A DNA stretch of 64,000 nt from an uncultured Prevotellaceae bacterium (GTDB lineage: Bacteria; Bacteroidota; Bacteroidia; Bacteroidales; Bacteroidaceae), in NCBI GenBank assembly GCA_900316475.1, contig ONDA01000005.1, positions 33,390 to 97,389 on the forward strand, read 5' to 3'. The translations under genes were made by a program, and so were the position numbers. Position 1 is the first letter of the stretch; each line of letters begins with the position of its first letter. Shown here one piece after another: positions 48,651 to 57,953 of the stretch. The notes under the pieces were generated by a model, which worked only from the letters and a program-made list of their open reading frames with translations, did not search any database and was not told the DNA's origin.

Positions 48651-50146
48651 TCCTTCTTGAATTTGTTAATACAGTCGATATAGGCTTCTACAGAGGCTGT
48701 CACAATATCGGTATCGGCACCGAAGCCATAATAGAGCTGGCCGTCGTACTCCACCTGCATGTGTACCTTACCCACATCGTCGGAGCCTTTAGAGATGGCC
48801 TGTATGGTAAACTCCTTCAGCGTCATCTGTTTCATGATGATACGCTTCAGCGCCTTAATGGCAGCATCGACGGGACCATTACCCGAGGCAGCAGCCTCAA
48901 ACTTCTGTCCGCTGATGTCGAGACCGATGGAGGCCACCGACTTCACGCCCTTGCCCGTCGTCACCTGCAGGAAGTCCAGACGGACGGCATGCTGGTCGGC
49001 AGTGTCGGCTCCTGCCAACATCAGCACGTCGGCATCGGCCACCTCCTTCTTCTGGTCGGCCAGCTGTAGGAATTTTTCGTAAATCTTGTCGAGTTTCGAG
49101 TCCTCGACGTCAACGCCGTTCACATGCAGTCGGTGCTTCAGGGCAGCACGTCCCGAACGGGCTGTGAGTACGATGCTGTTGTCATCGATGCCCACATCCT
49201 TGGGATCCATGATTTCGTAGGTATGCACATTCTTCAAGACGCCGTCCTGATGGATGCCGCTCGAATGGGCAAAGGCGTTGCGGCCAACGATGGCCTTGTT
49301 GGGCTGCACGGGCATATTCATCAGACTCGACACCATGCGGCTCGTTGGATATATCTTGGTAGTATTGATGTTTGTATCGATGCCGAGACCTTTGTGGCAT
49401 TTCAGTATCATCGCTATCTCCTCCAATGACGTGTTGCCGGCACGCTCGCCAATGCCGTTGATGGTCACCTCTACCTGGCGTGCACCAGCCATCACGCCAC
49501 TGAAGGTGTTGGCTGTAGCCATACCCAGGTCGTTGTGGCAATGGGTCGAGATGATGGCGCGGTCGATACCGTCGACATGCTCCTTCAGGTACTTGATTTT
49601 CTCGTAGTACTCCTGCGGCAGACAGTAGCCCGTCGTGTCGGGAATATTAACCACTGTAGCACCGGCCTTGATAACGGCCTCGACGACCTGAGCTAGATAC
49701 GCGTTGTCGGTACGTCCGGCGTCCTCGCAGTAGAACTCCACATCGTCGACGTAGCGCTTGGCATACTTCGTAGCGGCAATGGCACGCTCCAGAATCTCTT
49801 CGCGTGTGGAGTTGAACTTGTACTGAATATGCTCATCGCTGGTACCAATGCCCGTGTGTATGCGCTTGTGCTTGGCATACTTCAGTGCCTCGAAAGCCAC
49901 GTCGATATCGTGCTCTACAGCGCGTGTCAACGCACAAATAGTAGGCCACGTCACGGACTTTGAAATCTCAATGACTGAATTGAAGTCACCGGGACTCGAA
50001 ACGGGGAATCCTGCTTCAATCACGTCGACGCCCAACTGTTCAAGAGCCTTGGCCACTTGAATCTTCTCAACAGTGTTGAGCTGGCATCCAGGCACCTGTT
50101 CGCCGTCACGAAGCGTCGTGTCGAAAATAAACAATCTGTCGTTCAT
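48647..50146 (-). CDS. leuA: 2-isopropylmalate synthase
   Basis: 499 residues. [28 protein letters not shown] and [14 protein letters not shown] mark the catalytic barrel; the C-terminal regulatory domain (from about residue 380) carries the leucine-feedback fold. It condenses 2-ketoisovalerate with acetyl-CoA, the first committed leucine step. Transcription into this gene must pass the leader peptide and terminator at 50268-50414. Confidence 0.96.
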   Translation of the reverse strand: MNDRLFIFDTTLRDGEQVPGCQLNTVEKIQVAKALEQLGVDVIEAGFPVSSPGDFNSVIEISKSVTWPTICALTRAVEHDIDVAFEALKYAKHKRIHTGIGTSDEHIQYKFNSTREEILERAIAATKYAKRYVDDVEFYCEDAGRTDNAYLAQVVEAVIKAGATVVNIPDTTGYCLPQEYYEKIKYLKEHVDGIDRAIISTHCHNDLGMATANTFSGVMAGARQVEVTINGIGERAGNTSLEEIAMILKCHKGLGIDTNINTTKIYPTSRMVSSLMNMPVQPNKAIVGRNAFAHSSGIHQDGVLKNVHTYEIMDPKDVGIDDNSIVLTARSGRAALKHRLHVNGVDVEDSKLDKIYEKFLQLADQKKEVADADVLMLAGADTADQHAVRLDFLQVTTGKGVKSVASIGLDISGQKFEAAASGNGPVDAAIKALKRIIMKQMTLKEFTIQAISKGSDDVGKVHMQVEYDGQLYYGFGADTDIVTASVEAYIDCINKFKKE

Positions 50147-50174
50147 CTCTTCAAATTTCTATTTTAGTTCTATG

Positions 50175-50245
50175 TGATATTTGTTCTCTTGTACTCTTGT
50201 CCTCATGTACTCATGTACTCTTGTCCTCATGTACTCATGTCAGAA
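50175..50245. repeat. Short tandem repeat upstream of leuA
   Basis: Two copies of TGTACTCTTGTCCTCATGTA plus CTCA, with partial units around. The wording is roughly the reverse complement of the minisatellite between leuC and leuD. Confidence 0.6.
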
Positions 50246-50267
50246 TCTGTTCTCCTGTCAGAAAACG

Positions 50268-50303
50268 AAAAAAAGCCTTTCACACCCGGAAGTGAGAAAG
50301 GCT
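50268..50303 (-). terminator. Attenuator terminator upstream of leuA
   Basis: Minus strand 5' arm AGCCTTTCTCAC (50303-50292), loop TTCCGG, 3' arm GTGTGAAAGGCT (50285-50274), one mismatch, then TTTTTTT. It lies between ilvC and leuA, 30 bases after the leader peptide stop. Confidence 0.9.
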
Positions 50304-50359
50304 CTGTATCGTTCTGTTTGTCTTGTACCTAATTTATATACACACCTCATCACTTCCGG
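50286..50359 (-). promoter_or_regulatory. Antiterminator pairing for the leu attenuator
   Basis: Minus strand CCGGAAGTGA (50359-50350, codons 19-22 of the leader peptide) is an exact complement of TCACTTCCGG (50295-50286), which includes the inner 5' arm and loop of the terminator. The two pairings exclude each other. Confidence 0.8.
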
Positions 50360-50414
50360 CCACTTTACGCAGTCGAATAATAATTAGGTTGCTAATCAGG
50401 TGCAGATTCTCCAT
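50334..50414 (-). CDS. Branched-chain amino acid leader peptide, 26 residues
   Basis: Complement from the ATG at 50414 reads MENLHLISNLIIIRL, then RKVAGSDEVCI, then TAA. Of the first 15 residues four are Leu and four are Ile, including LIII-type runs of ATT codons; two Val and one more Ile follow. It begins 21 bases after the ilvC stop and is followed directly by the antiterminator and terminator. Translation past codon 19 would cover the antiterminator segment, while stalling at the Leu/Ile codons would leave it free. No promoter is visible between ilvC and the leader, so the leader is probably reached by transcription through ilvC. Confidence 0.85.
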   Translation of the reverse strand: MENLHLISNLIIIRLRKVAGSDEVCI

Positions 50415-50435
50415 TCGTTCTTATTCGGATGACAA

Positions 50436-51485
50436 TTAGATTTCCTGGTTCTCGGGACGCAGCTTGCGGACGGTCTCACCGGCACGCCACATCTCCTGAT
50501 TGCGCATAGCCTCCAACTCCTTCTCCAAACCGGCACGGTAGTCGGGCTTCGAGTTGGCGTCAATGGTAATCTGAGCCTCGTTGCCGGTCTTCACTGAGTA
50601 GTAGAGCCACTCCATGACGGGCTTGATGGCATCGTGGAAACGGGGAGCCCAGTCGAGGGCACCACGCTGAGCGGTCGTCGAGCAGTTGGCATACATCCAG
50701 TCCATACCCTTGGCACCGAAGAGCGGGCCGAGGCTCTGGGTGAGCTCCTCAACAGTCTCGTTGAAGGCCTCCGAAGGAGAATGTCCGTTCTCGCGCAGCA
50801 CTTCATACTGAGCGAGCAGCAGTCCCTGGATAGCACCCATCAATGAGCCACGCTCACCAGTGAGGTCAGAGGTAGCCTCGCGCTGGAAAGTGGTCTCGAA
50901 CATATATCCTGCTCCGATACCGATACCGAAAGCCAACGTCTTGTCCTTGGCCTTGCCGGTAGCGTCCTGATAGATGGCGTAAGAACAGTTCAGACCGCGA
51001 CCCTCGCAGAACATCGTGCGGAGGCTGGTACCTGAGCCCTTGGGAGCCACCATGATAACGTCGACATCCTTCGGGGGAACGACACCCGTACGGTCGCTCC
51101 AGTTGATGGCGAAGCCGTGACTATAATATAAGGTCTTGCCGGGCTTCAAATATTTCTTGATAGTGGGCCACTGCTGAATCTGACCAGCATCGCTCAGAAG
51201 CATGCACAGGATAGTGCCCTTCTCGGCAGCCTCCTCAATGCTAAAGAGGGTCTTGCCAGGCACCCAGCCGTCGGCAACAGCCTTGTCGTAGGTCTTACCC
51301 TGACGCTGACCGACGATGACATTGAAGCCGTTGTCACGCAGGTTGCAGGCCTGTCCGGGACCCTGCACACCGTAACCGATGACGGCGATGACTTCGTCTT
51401 TCAATACTTCACGCGCTTTCTCGAGTGAGAATTCCTTGCTGGTGACAACAGTTTCGATAACGCCACCAAAGTTCATTTCTGCCAT
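50436..51485 (-). CDS. ilvC: Ketol-acid reductoisomerase
   Basis: 349 residues, class I size. NADPH-binding VIGYGVQGPGQACNLRDNG, the HGFAINW substrate loop, and metal ligands in DLTGERGSLMGAIQGLLLAQ. It makes the dihydroxy acids for valine and isoleucine. A strong promoter is at 51620-51651, leaving an untranslated leader of about 130 bases in which I find no leader peptide. Confidence 0.95.
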   Translation of the reverse strand: MAEMNFGGVIETVVTSKEFSLEKAREVLKDEVIAVIGYGVQGPGQACNLRDNGFNVIVGQRQGKTYDKAVADGWVPGKTLFSIEEAAEKGTILCMLLSDAGQIQQWPTIKKYLKPGKTLYYSHGFAINWSDRTGVVPPKDVDVIMVAPKGSGTSLRTMFCEGRGLNCSYAIYQDATGKAKDKTLAFGIGIGAGYMFETTFQREATSDLTGERGSLMGAIQGLLLAQYEVLRENGHSPSEAFNETVEELTQSLGPLFGAKGMDWMYANCSTTAQRGALDWAPRFHDAIKPVMEWLYYSVKTGNEAQITIDANSKPDYRAGLEKELEAMRNQEMWRAGETVRKLRPENQEI

Positions 51486-51619
51486 AATTGCTTGAATGGT
51501 TTAATTGTTATACATATCCCTTAGGAACAATGCCAGCCCTACCCGAGAGCCGTCGTCTTGTCTGTCCTACCGCTCCCTACACGAGGGTGCAGCGAGGGAG
51601 TAACTTTGAAAATCGGCCG

Positions 51620-51651
51620 CAAAGATAGCAATTTGTTACGAAACGGCCAAA
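51620..51651 (-). promoter_or_regulatory. Promoter of the ilvC-leu operon
   Basis: Minus strand TTTG (51651-51648), 20 bases, TATCTTTG (51627-51620): exact consensus. Transcription would start near 51613. Confidence 0.8.
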
Positions 51652-51681
51652 TTTTCTGTCAGTTTTTTAGCAAATTAACGA

Positions 51682-52557
51682 TTAATATGTCAAAATTTCC
51701 ACACCGTGGTCGGTCATCAGCAGTGTGTGCTCCCATTGTGCTGAAGGCTTCTCGTCCTCGGTGATGACCTCCCATCCGTATGGGTCGTCGGCATCGATAA
51801 ACACTTTGTACGTACCCATGTTGATCATCGGCTCAATGGTAAAGACCATGCCTGGCACAAGGAGCATACCCGTACCGCGATGCCCGTAGTGGTCGACGTC
51901 GGGTTCCTCGTGGAAGGCGTTGCCAACGCCGTGTCCCGCCAAGTCGCGCACAATGCCGTAGCCATACTTCTTGCAATGTTTCTCAATGGCGTGACCGATG
52001 TCGCCCACGAAGCCGAAGGGCTTGGCGGCCTCCATGCCAATCTCCAGACACTCCTTGGCCACGCGCACCAGCTGTTCCTTCTCGGGCGTCGTCTTACCTA
52101 TTATAAACATACGCGAGGCGTCGGCATAGTAGCCGTCAAGGATGGTGGTGAAGTCGACGTTGATGATGTCGCCCTCCTCCAGTACGTCCTCTTCTTTGGG
52201 AATACCGTGACACACAACCTCGTTGATGCTCGTACAGACCGACATGGGGAATGGTGGTGTTTCCTCGTCGCCACCATAGTTCAGACAGGCGGGTATAGCG
52301 TTGTGCTCCTCGCAATAGCGACGACAGATTTGGTCAATCTCCAGCGTCGACATGCCGGCACGTATGTTCTTGGCAACCTCGTCGAGCACCCCCGTATTGA
52401 CAACACCCGCACGTCGGATTCCCTCAATCTGTTCAGGTGTTTTAATAAGGTCGCGCGTAGGCACCAGTTTTCCTTTCTGTTCCCAGTACATCACCTGTTT
52501 GTCAAGCTCTGTAGGTTCTTGGCCTGACAGACAATGCCATCTTCTTTTCTTTCCCAT
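51682..52557 (-). CDS. map: Type I methionyl aminopeptidase with N-terminal extension
   Basis: 291 residues from the ATG at 52557 (MGKKRRWHCLSGQ). The pita-bread fold has metal ligands in NVDFTTILDGYYADASRMF (two Asp), GHGVGNAFHEEP (His), FTIEPMIN (Glu) and SAQWEHTLL (Glu). About 40 residues precede the catalytic domain, starting with a short Cys/His-containing tail. Removes initiator Met. Monocistronic with TACCTTTG at 52577-52584. Confidence 0.94.
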   Translation of the reverse strand: MGKKRRWHCLSGQEPTELDKQVMYWEQKGKLVPTRDLIKTPEQIEGIRRAGVVNTGVLDEVAKNIRAGMSTLEIDQICRRYCEEHNAIPACLNYGGDEETPPFPMSVCTSINEVVCHGIPKEEDVLEEGDIINVDFTTILDGYYADASRMFIIGKTTPEKEQLVRVAKECLEIGMEAAKPFGFVGDIGHAIEKHCKKYGYGIVRDLAGHGVGNAFHEEPDVDHYGHRGTGMLLVPGMVFTIEPMINMGTYKVFIDADDPYGWEVITEDEKPSAQWEHTLLMTDHGVEILTY

Positions 52558-52576
52558 AATATGATAATTTTGGGTG

Positions 52577-52584
52577 CAAAGGTA
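52577..52584 (-). promoter_or_regulatory. -7 promoter box for map
   Basis: Minus strand TACCTTTG, 19 bases before the start codon. No -33 match. Confidence 0.55.
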
Positions 52585-52626
52585 CAAATAATCTTGTAAA
52601 TCGTGCTATTCATGACTAAAAAAGAT

Positions 52627-52634
52627 TAACTTTG
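52627..52634 (+). promoter_or_regulatory. -7 promoter box for the HD-domain gene
   Basis: TAACTTTG ending 8 bases before the ATG at 52643, so the leader would be extremely short. Confidence 0.5.
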
Positions 52635-52642
52635 CACCCGAA

Positions 52643-53869
52643 ATGAAGGGACATAAGATTATCAACGACCCGGTATTCGGGTTTATAAAGATTCCGCGGG
52701 GCTTGCTCTACGATATTGTACAGCACCCGCTGATGCAGCGTCTGAACCGTATCAACCAGCTGGGATTAGCTTCGGTAGTATATCCTGGGGCACGCCATAC
52801 CCGCTTCCAGCACTCGCTGGGAGCCTTTCACCTGATGAGCGAGGCCATAATGTCGCTCCAGCAGAAGGGCAACTTTATCTTCGACTCCGAGGCAGAGGCC
52901 GTCGAGGCGGCCATCTTGATGCACGACATCGGCCACGGCCCATTCTCACACGTACTTGAAAACACGCTCATCAGCGGCATCTCGCATGAAGAAATATCGC
53001 TGTTGATGATGGAGCAGATAAACCGCGACTTCGGCGGACAGCTGAACTTAGCTATCGCGGTCTTCAAGGGTGAATATCCGAAGAACTTCCTTCACCAGCT
53101 CATCTCGAGCCAGTTGGACATGGACCGTCTGGACTACCTGCGACGCGACTCCTTTTATACGGGCGTCACCGAGGGAAACATCGGCTCGGCACGCATCATC
53201 AAAATGCTGAATGTTGTGGACGATGCACTGGTGGTGGAACAGAAAGGTATCTACTCACTCGAAAATTATTTGACAACAAGGCGTTTGATGTACTGGCAGG
53301 TCTACCTGCACAAGACGGCCGTAGCATGTGAGAAAGTGCTGGTCAACACCCTGCTGCGAGCCAAAGACTTGACGCGTCAGGGCGTGGACCTTTTCGCTAG
53401 TCCTGCACTGAAATACTTCCTCGAAAACGAGGTCGACGCTGCATGGTTTGCCACACACGACGAGGCCCTTAGAATGTACGAGAATCTTGACGACTCTGAC
53501 ATCTGGAGCGCCCTAAAAGCCTGGAAGTACAGCCACGACGTGATACTCTCGACGCTGGCCACCGACATGCTCGACCGCCGCATCTTCAAGGTCGAAGTGT
53601 GTGAAGAACCGGTTGGCGAAGAGCGCATCGGCGAACTGTCCAAGCGCATCGCCACCATGATGGGCACCAGTGAGGCCGATGCACGACGTTACATGATGAG
53701 CATCAACACGATTCAGAAAGACATGTACAACGTGGACGATGACAGTATCACTATTCTTTACAAAGACGGCACAACAAAGGATATTTCCGAAGCTTCAGAA
53801 TTGCTAAATGTGCAGTTACTTTCTAAAAAAATAAGAAAATATTACCTCTGTTATCAGCGGTTTGAATAA
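52643..53869 (+). CDS. HD-domain phosphohydrolase
   Basis: 408 residues. [14 protein letters not shown] supplies the first metal-ligand His, [18 protein letters not shown] the HD pair, and [16 protein letters not shown] the final Asp, a pattern shared with dNTP triphosphohydrolase-like proteins (COG1078). Substrate not known. Its last codons overlap the region just before the lpxD promoter. Confidence 0.85.
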   Translation: MKGHKIINDPVFGFIKIPRGLLYDIVQHPLMQRLNRINQLGLASVVYPGARHTRFQHSLGAFHLMSEAIMSLQQKGNFIFDSEAEAVEAAILMHDIGHGPFSHVLENTLISGISHEEISLLMMEQINRDFGGQLNLAIAVFKGEYPKNFLHQLISSQLDMDRLDYLRRDSFYTGVTEGNIGSARIIKMLNVVDDALVVEQKGIYSLENYLTTRRLMYWQVYLHKTAVACEKVLVNTLLRAKDLTRQGVDLFASPALKYFLENEVDAAWFATHDEALRMYENLDDSDIWSALKAWKYSHDVILSTLATDMLDRRIFKVEVCEEPVGEERIGELSKRIATMMGTSEADARRYMMSINTIQKDMYNVDDDSITILYKDGTTKDISEASELLNVQLLSKKIRKYYLCYQRFE

Positions 53870-53876
53870 TTTTTGC

Positions 53877-53884
53877 TATCTTTG
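53877..53884 (+). promoter_or_regulatory. -7 promoter box for the lpx operon
   Basis: TATCTTTG, 23 bases before the lpxD ATG at 53907. A TTTG lies 12 bases upstream. Confidence 0.55.
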
Positions 53885-53906
53885 CAGCAGTTTAAACAAA
53901 ATAGCT

Positions 53907-54890
53907 ATGGAATTTACAGCAAAACAAATTGCCGAGTATGTGCAGGGACGTGTTGAAGGCAACGAAAACGCTACCATCAACACTTTTGCCAAGATTGAAG
54001 ATGGGAAAGAGGGAGCTATCTCATTTCTTTCGAATCCCAAATACATTCACTACATTTATGAAACGAAGTCGAGCATCGTACTGATCAACGAGGACGTAGA
54101 GTTGGAAAAGCCCGTCCAGACGACGCTCATCCGTGTTAAGAATGCCTATGAGTGTGTGGCTCGTCTGCTACAGCTCTACGAGTCGATGAAGCCCAAGAAA
54201 ACGGGTGTCGACCCATTGGCTTTCGTAGCACCTTCGGCCAAGATTGGCAAGAACGTCTATATCGGTCCGTTCACCTTTATTGGTGAGAACGTCCAGATAG
54301 GCGACGACACCCGCATTTATCCCAATGTCACCATCTATGATGGCTGTCAGATAGGACAGCGGGTTACCATCCACGCAGGAACGGTCATCGGTGCCGACGG
54401 GTTCGGCTTCGCCCCCAATGCTGCCGGCTACGAGAAGATTCCTCAGATTGGCATCGTCATCATTGAGGATGACGTGGAGATTGGCGCCAACACCTGTATC
54501 GACCGCTCGACGATGGGTCAGACGGTGATTCACAAGGGTGTCAAGTTAGACAACCTGATTCAGGTGGCTCACAACTGCGAAATTGGCGAGAATACCGTCA
54601 TGTCGGCACAGGTAGGACTGGCCGGCTCAACGAAAATCGGCGCATGGTGCATGGTAGGCGGACAAGCCGGATTCTCTGGTCACATCAAGATAGCCGACAA
54701 GACATTTATCGGCGCTCAGAGTGGTGTCATCAGCAACACCAAGGGCAACGGCGAACAGCTGATTGGCGCGCCGGCCATCGACCCGAAGATTTTCTTCAAG
54801 GCTCAGGCTGTCATGAAGAAACTGCCCGATATGTATCGCGAAATAGGAATGCTAAGAAAAGAAATTGAAGAACTCAAAAAATCGAAATAA
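53907..54890 (+). CDS. lpxD: UDP-3-O-(3-hydroxyacyl)glucosamine N-acyltransferase
   Basis: 327 residues from the ATG at 53907. An N-terminal uridine-binding domain (about 1-100) precedes a left-handed beta helix of hexapeptide repeats and a C-terminal helix. [21 protein letters not shown] contains the catalytic His. Third step of lipid A synthesis. The longer frame from 53862 crosses the promoter. Confidence 0.94.
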   Translation: MEFTAKQIAEYVQGRVEGNENATINTFAKIEDGKEGAISFLSNPKYIHYIYETKSSIVLINEDVELEKPVQTTLIRVKNAYECVARLLQLYESMKPKKTGVDPLAFVAPSAKIGKNVYIGPFTFIGENVQIGDDTRIYPNVTIYDGCQIGQRVTIHAGTVIGADGFGFAPNAAGYEKIPQIGIVIIEDDVEIGANTCIDRSTMGQTVIHKGVKLDNLIQVAHNCEIGENTVMSAQVGLAGSTKIGAWCMVGGQAGFSGHIKIADKTFIGAQSGVISNTKGNGEQLIGAPAIDPKIFFKAQAVMKKLPDMYREIGMLRKEIEELKKSK

Positions 54891-54893
54891 GAA

Positions 54894-56279
54894 ATGAAAC
54901 AGAAAACACTAAAAGGGAGCTTTTCATTATTCGGCAAAGGCCTGCATACAGGTTTGAGCCTGACGGTGACTTTCAATCCTGCTCCTGAGAATACGGGATA
55001 TAAAATTCAGCGTATCGACCTTGAGGGTATGCCCATCATTGACGCCATAGCCGAGAATGTGGTAGACACACAGCGTGGCACGGTTCTCGCCAAAGGCGAC
55101 GACATCAGGGTTTCTACCGTCGAACATGGTCTGTCGGCTCTCTATGCTTCAGGCATCGACAACTGTATGATTCAGGTCAACGGTCCAGAGTTCCCCATTC
55201 TCGACGGTTCGGCCATCCAGTATGTCAACAAGATTAAGGAGGTGGGCGTCGAAGAGCAAAACGCGCCGAAGGACTATTACATCATCCGTAAGAAGATTGA
55301 GGTGAAGGACGACAAGACAGGATCGTGCATCACCATCCTGCCCGACGAGGACTTCTCAATCACAGCCATGTGCTCGTTCGAGTCGAAGTTTATTAGCTCG
55401 CAGTTCGCTACTCTCGACAATCCTCAGAAATATGCCGACGAGATTGCCAGTGCGCGCACCTTCGTCTTTGTACGCGACATAGAACCGCTGCTGCAGGCCA
55501 ATCTCATCAAGGGTGGCGATCTGGACAACGCCATCGTCATCTACGAGCGTCAGACAACGCAGGAACGCCTCGACATGCTGGCCGACATGCTGCACGTCGA
55601 GCACCGCGATGCTACCGACCTTGGCTATATCCAGCATAAGCCCCTGCAGTGGGACAACGAATGTACACGCCACAAGCTGCTCGACATTATCGGCGACATG
55701 GCTCTTATCGGCAAGCCCATCAAGGGACGCATCATCGCCACACGTCCTGGTCATACCATCAACAACAAGTTTGCACGCCAGATACGTAAGGAAATCCGCA
55801 AACACGAGATTCAGGCTCCCATCTACGACCCCAACGAGACACCCATCATGGATGTCAACCGCATCCGCGAACTGCTGCCCCACCGCTATCCTATGCAGCT
55901 GGTAGACAAGGTGGTAGCGCTCGGTGCTACAAGTATCGTAGGCATCAAGAACATCACTGCCAACGAGCCCTTTTTCCAGGGACACTTCCCGCAGGAGCCT
56001 GTCATGCCGGGCGTCCTGCAGATTGAGGCTATGGCACAATGCGGCGGACTGCTGGTACTGAACACCCTGGAGGAACCGGAACGCTGGTCGACGTACTTCA
56101 TGAAAATCGATGGTGTGAAGTTCCGCCAGAAGGTGGTTCCCGGCGACACGCTCATCTTCAAGGTTGACCTCCTCGCCCCCGTCCGCCACGGTGTGTCCTC
56201 AATGAAGGGCTACATCTTCGTCGGCGACCACATCGTTGCCGAAGCCACCTTTACCGCACAAATCGTCAAAAACAAATAG
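54894..56279 (+). CDS. lpxC/fabZ: Bifunctional LpxC/FabZ: UDP-3-O-acyl-GlcNAc deacetylase + 3-hydroxyacyl-ACP dehydratase
   Basis: 461 residues. LpxC part (1 to about 305): zinc ligands in VSTVEHGLSALYASG and RHKLLDIIGDMALIG. FabZ part (about 315-461): catalytic His in LLPHRYPMQLVD and Glu in VMPGVLQIEAMAQCGG. The fusion joins the committed lipid A step with the dehydratase that competes for the same hydroxyacyl-ACP; it is a known Bacteroidota arrangement. Confidence 0.96.
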   Translation: MKQKTLKGSFSLFGKGLHTGLSLTVTFNPAPENTGYKIQRIDLEGMPIIDAIAENVVDTQRGTVLAKGDDIRVSTVEHGLSALYASGIDNCMIQVNGPEFPILDGSAIQYVNKIKEVGVEEQNAPKDYYIIRKKIEVKDDKTGSCITILPDEDFSITAMCSFESKFISSQFATLDNPQKYADEIASARTFVFVRDIEPLLQANLIKGGDLDNAIVIYERQTTQERLDMLADMLHVEHRDATDLGYIQHKPLQWDNECTRHKLLDIIGDMALIGKPIKGRIIATRPGHTINNKFARQIRKEIRKHEIQAPIYDPNETPIMDVNRIRELLPHRYPMQLVDKVVALGATSIVGIKNITANEPFFQGHFPQEPVMPGVLQIEAMAQCGGLLVLNTLEEPERWSTYFMKIDGVKFRQKVVPGDTLIFKVDLLAPVRHGVSSMKGYIFVGDHIVAEATFTAQIVKNK

Positions 56280-56284
56280 TAGCT

Positions 56285-57058
56285 ATGGCAAACAAAATTC
56301 ATCCCTTAGCAGTCGTCGACCCGGAGGCCATTCTGGGCGACAATAACGAGATAGGTCCCTTCTGCGTCATCGACAAGAACGTGGTGATAGGCGACAACAA
56401 TAAGCTTTACAACAGCGTCACACTGCACTTCGGCACGCGGCTTGGTTCGGGCAACGAGATTTTTCCCGGGGCAAGCATATCCACGAAGCCTCAGGATTTG
56501 AAATTCCAGGGCGAAGAGACGACCTGCGAGATAGGCGACAACAACTCCATCCGCGAAAACGTCACCATTAGCCGAGGCACGGCTTCGAAGGGCAAGACTG
56601 TTGTCGGCAACGGCAACTTGCTGATGGAGAATATGCACATCGGCCACGACTGCGTCATCGGCAATGGCTGCATCATTGGCAACTCGACGAAGTTTGCCGG
56701 TGAGGTGACTGTCGACGACTGCGCCATCATCTCGGCAACATGTCTGTTCCACCAGTTCACCAAGGTGGGCGGCTACATCATGTTCCAGGGTGGCACACGC
56801 ACCAGCCAGGACATCCCGCCATACGTCATTGCCGGAAAGGAACCTGTGCGCTATGCCGGCGTGAACCTCATCGGTCTGCGCCGCCGGGGATTCACTAACG
56901 AGACGATAGAGGCCATCCACGACGCTTACCGTATTATATATGCCCAAGGCATGTTGAAGGACGGCATCGCAGAGGCTCGCGCCAAATACCCTGACTCAAA
57001 GGAGGTGGAGTACATCTGCTCGTTCATCGAGACGTCGAAACGTGGCATCATCAGATAA
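56285..57058 (+). CDS. lpxA: UDP-N-acetylglucosamine acyltransferase
   Basis: 257 residues, hexapeptide-repeat beta helix. [20 protein letters not shown] opens the helix and [13 protein letters not shown] contains the catalytic His. First step of lipid A synthesis. Overlaps the miaA start by 17 bases. Confidence 0.96.
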   Translation: MANKIHPLAVVDPEAILGDNNEIGPFCVIDKNVVIGDNNKLYNSVTLHFGTRLGSGNEIFPGASISTKPQDLKFQGEETTCEIGDNNSIRENVTISRGTASKGKTVVGNGNLLMENMHIGHDCVIGNGCIIGNSTKFAGEVTVDDCAIISATCLFHQFTKVGGYIMFQGGTRTSQDIPPYVIAGKEPVRYAGVNLIGLRRRGFTNETIEAIHDAYRIIYAQGMLKDGIAEARAKYPDSKEVEYICSFIETSKRGIIR

Positions 57059-57953
57059 GAAGCGGCTTATTGTCGTCACAGGGCCTACTGCCGTCGGCAA
57101 GACCAGTCTCTGTATCGCCTTGGCCCGCAGGTTCGGCATCCCCATCATCAATGCCGACTCGCGCCAGCTATTTCGCGAACTGAAAATTGGCACGGCAGCC
57201 CCTACCCCACAACAACTGCAGCTGGTGCATCACTATTTCGTAGGTTCACTCAGCATTGGCGACTATTACAGTGCGTCAATGTATGAACAAGATGTCATAC
57301 AATTACTTGGTGAACTGTTTCAGAAGAGTGACTACGCCCTGCTCTCGGGTGGGTCGATGATGTATATCGATGCTGTCTGTAACGGCATCGATGACATACC
57401 GACGGTCGACGACGAGACGCGCACCACCATGAAACGCCGACTGGCAGAAGAGGGACTCGAGGCTTTAGTGGAAGAGTTGCGCCAACTTGACCCCGAACAT
57501 TATGAAACAGTAGACAGACAGAACCCGCGGCGGGTGGTTCACGCTTTGGAAATCTGCCACATGACAGGCAAGACATACACGTCGTTCCGCAAGGCTGAAA
57601 AAAAACAGCGCCCCTTCGACATCATCAAGATAGGATTGACACGCGACCGCGAGGAACTCTACCAGCGTATCAACCAGCGGGTAGACCAGATGATGGCCGA
57701 CGGACTCTTAGAAGAGGTTAAAGCCATGCTTCCGTATAAGACAATAAATGCGCTTAACACAGTTGGTTACAAAGAATTATTCAACTATCTTGACGGCATT
57801 TGGGACTTGGACGAGGCCGTAGAACGTATCAAAGGAAACACGCGACGCTATGCACGCAAACAGCTGACGTGGTTTAAGCGCGACGAGAAGATGAAGTGGT
57901 TTTATCCCGACGAACAAGAATCAATAACGAAGTATATCTGCGAATATGAATAA
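57042..57953 (+). CDS. miaA: tRNA dimethylallyltransferase
   Basis: 303 residues beginning at a GTG (57042) inside the lpxA 3' end. P-loop [24 protein letters not shown] and the C-terminal [12 protein letters not shown] are family signatures. It prenylates A37 of tRNAs reading UNN codons. No in-frame ATG precedes the P-loop, so the GTG start is required. Confidence 0.94.
   Translation: MASSDKKRLIVVTGPTAVGKTSLCIALARRFGIPIINADSRQLFRELKIGTAAPTPQQLQLVHHYFVGSLSIGDYYSASMYEQDVIQLLGELFQKSDYALLSGGSMMYIDAVCNGIDDIPTVDDETRTTMKRRLAEEGLEALVEELRQLDPEHYETVDRQNPRRVVHALEICHMTGKTYTSFRKAEKKQRPFDIIKIGLTRDREELYQRINQRVDQMMADGLLEEVKAMLPYKTINALNTVGYKELFNYLDGIWDLDEAVERIKGNTRRYARKQLTWFKRDEKMKWFYPDEQESITKYICEYE

Noticed and set aside
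51486-51613. Second attenuator in the ilvC leader
   Set aside because: A modest CTCCCT/AGGGAG hairpin exists, but no leader peptide and no T-run follow.
55356-56189. 277-codon open frame antisense to lpxC/fabZ
   Set aside because: Shadow of a clear enzyme fusion.
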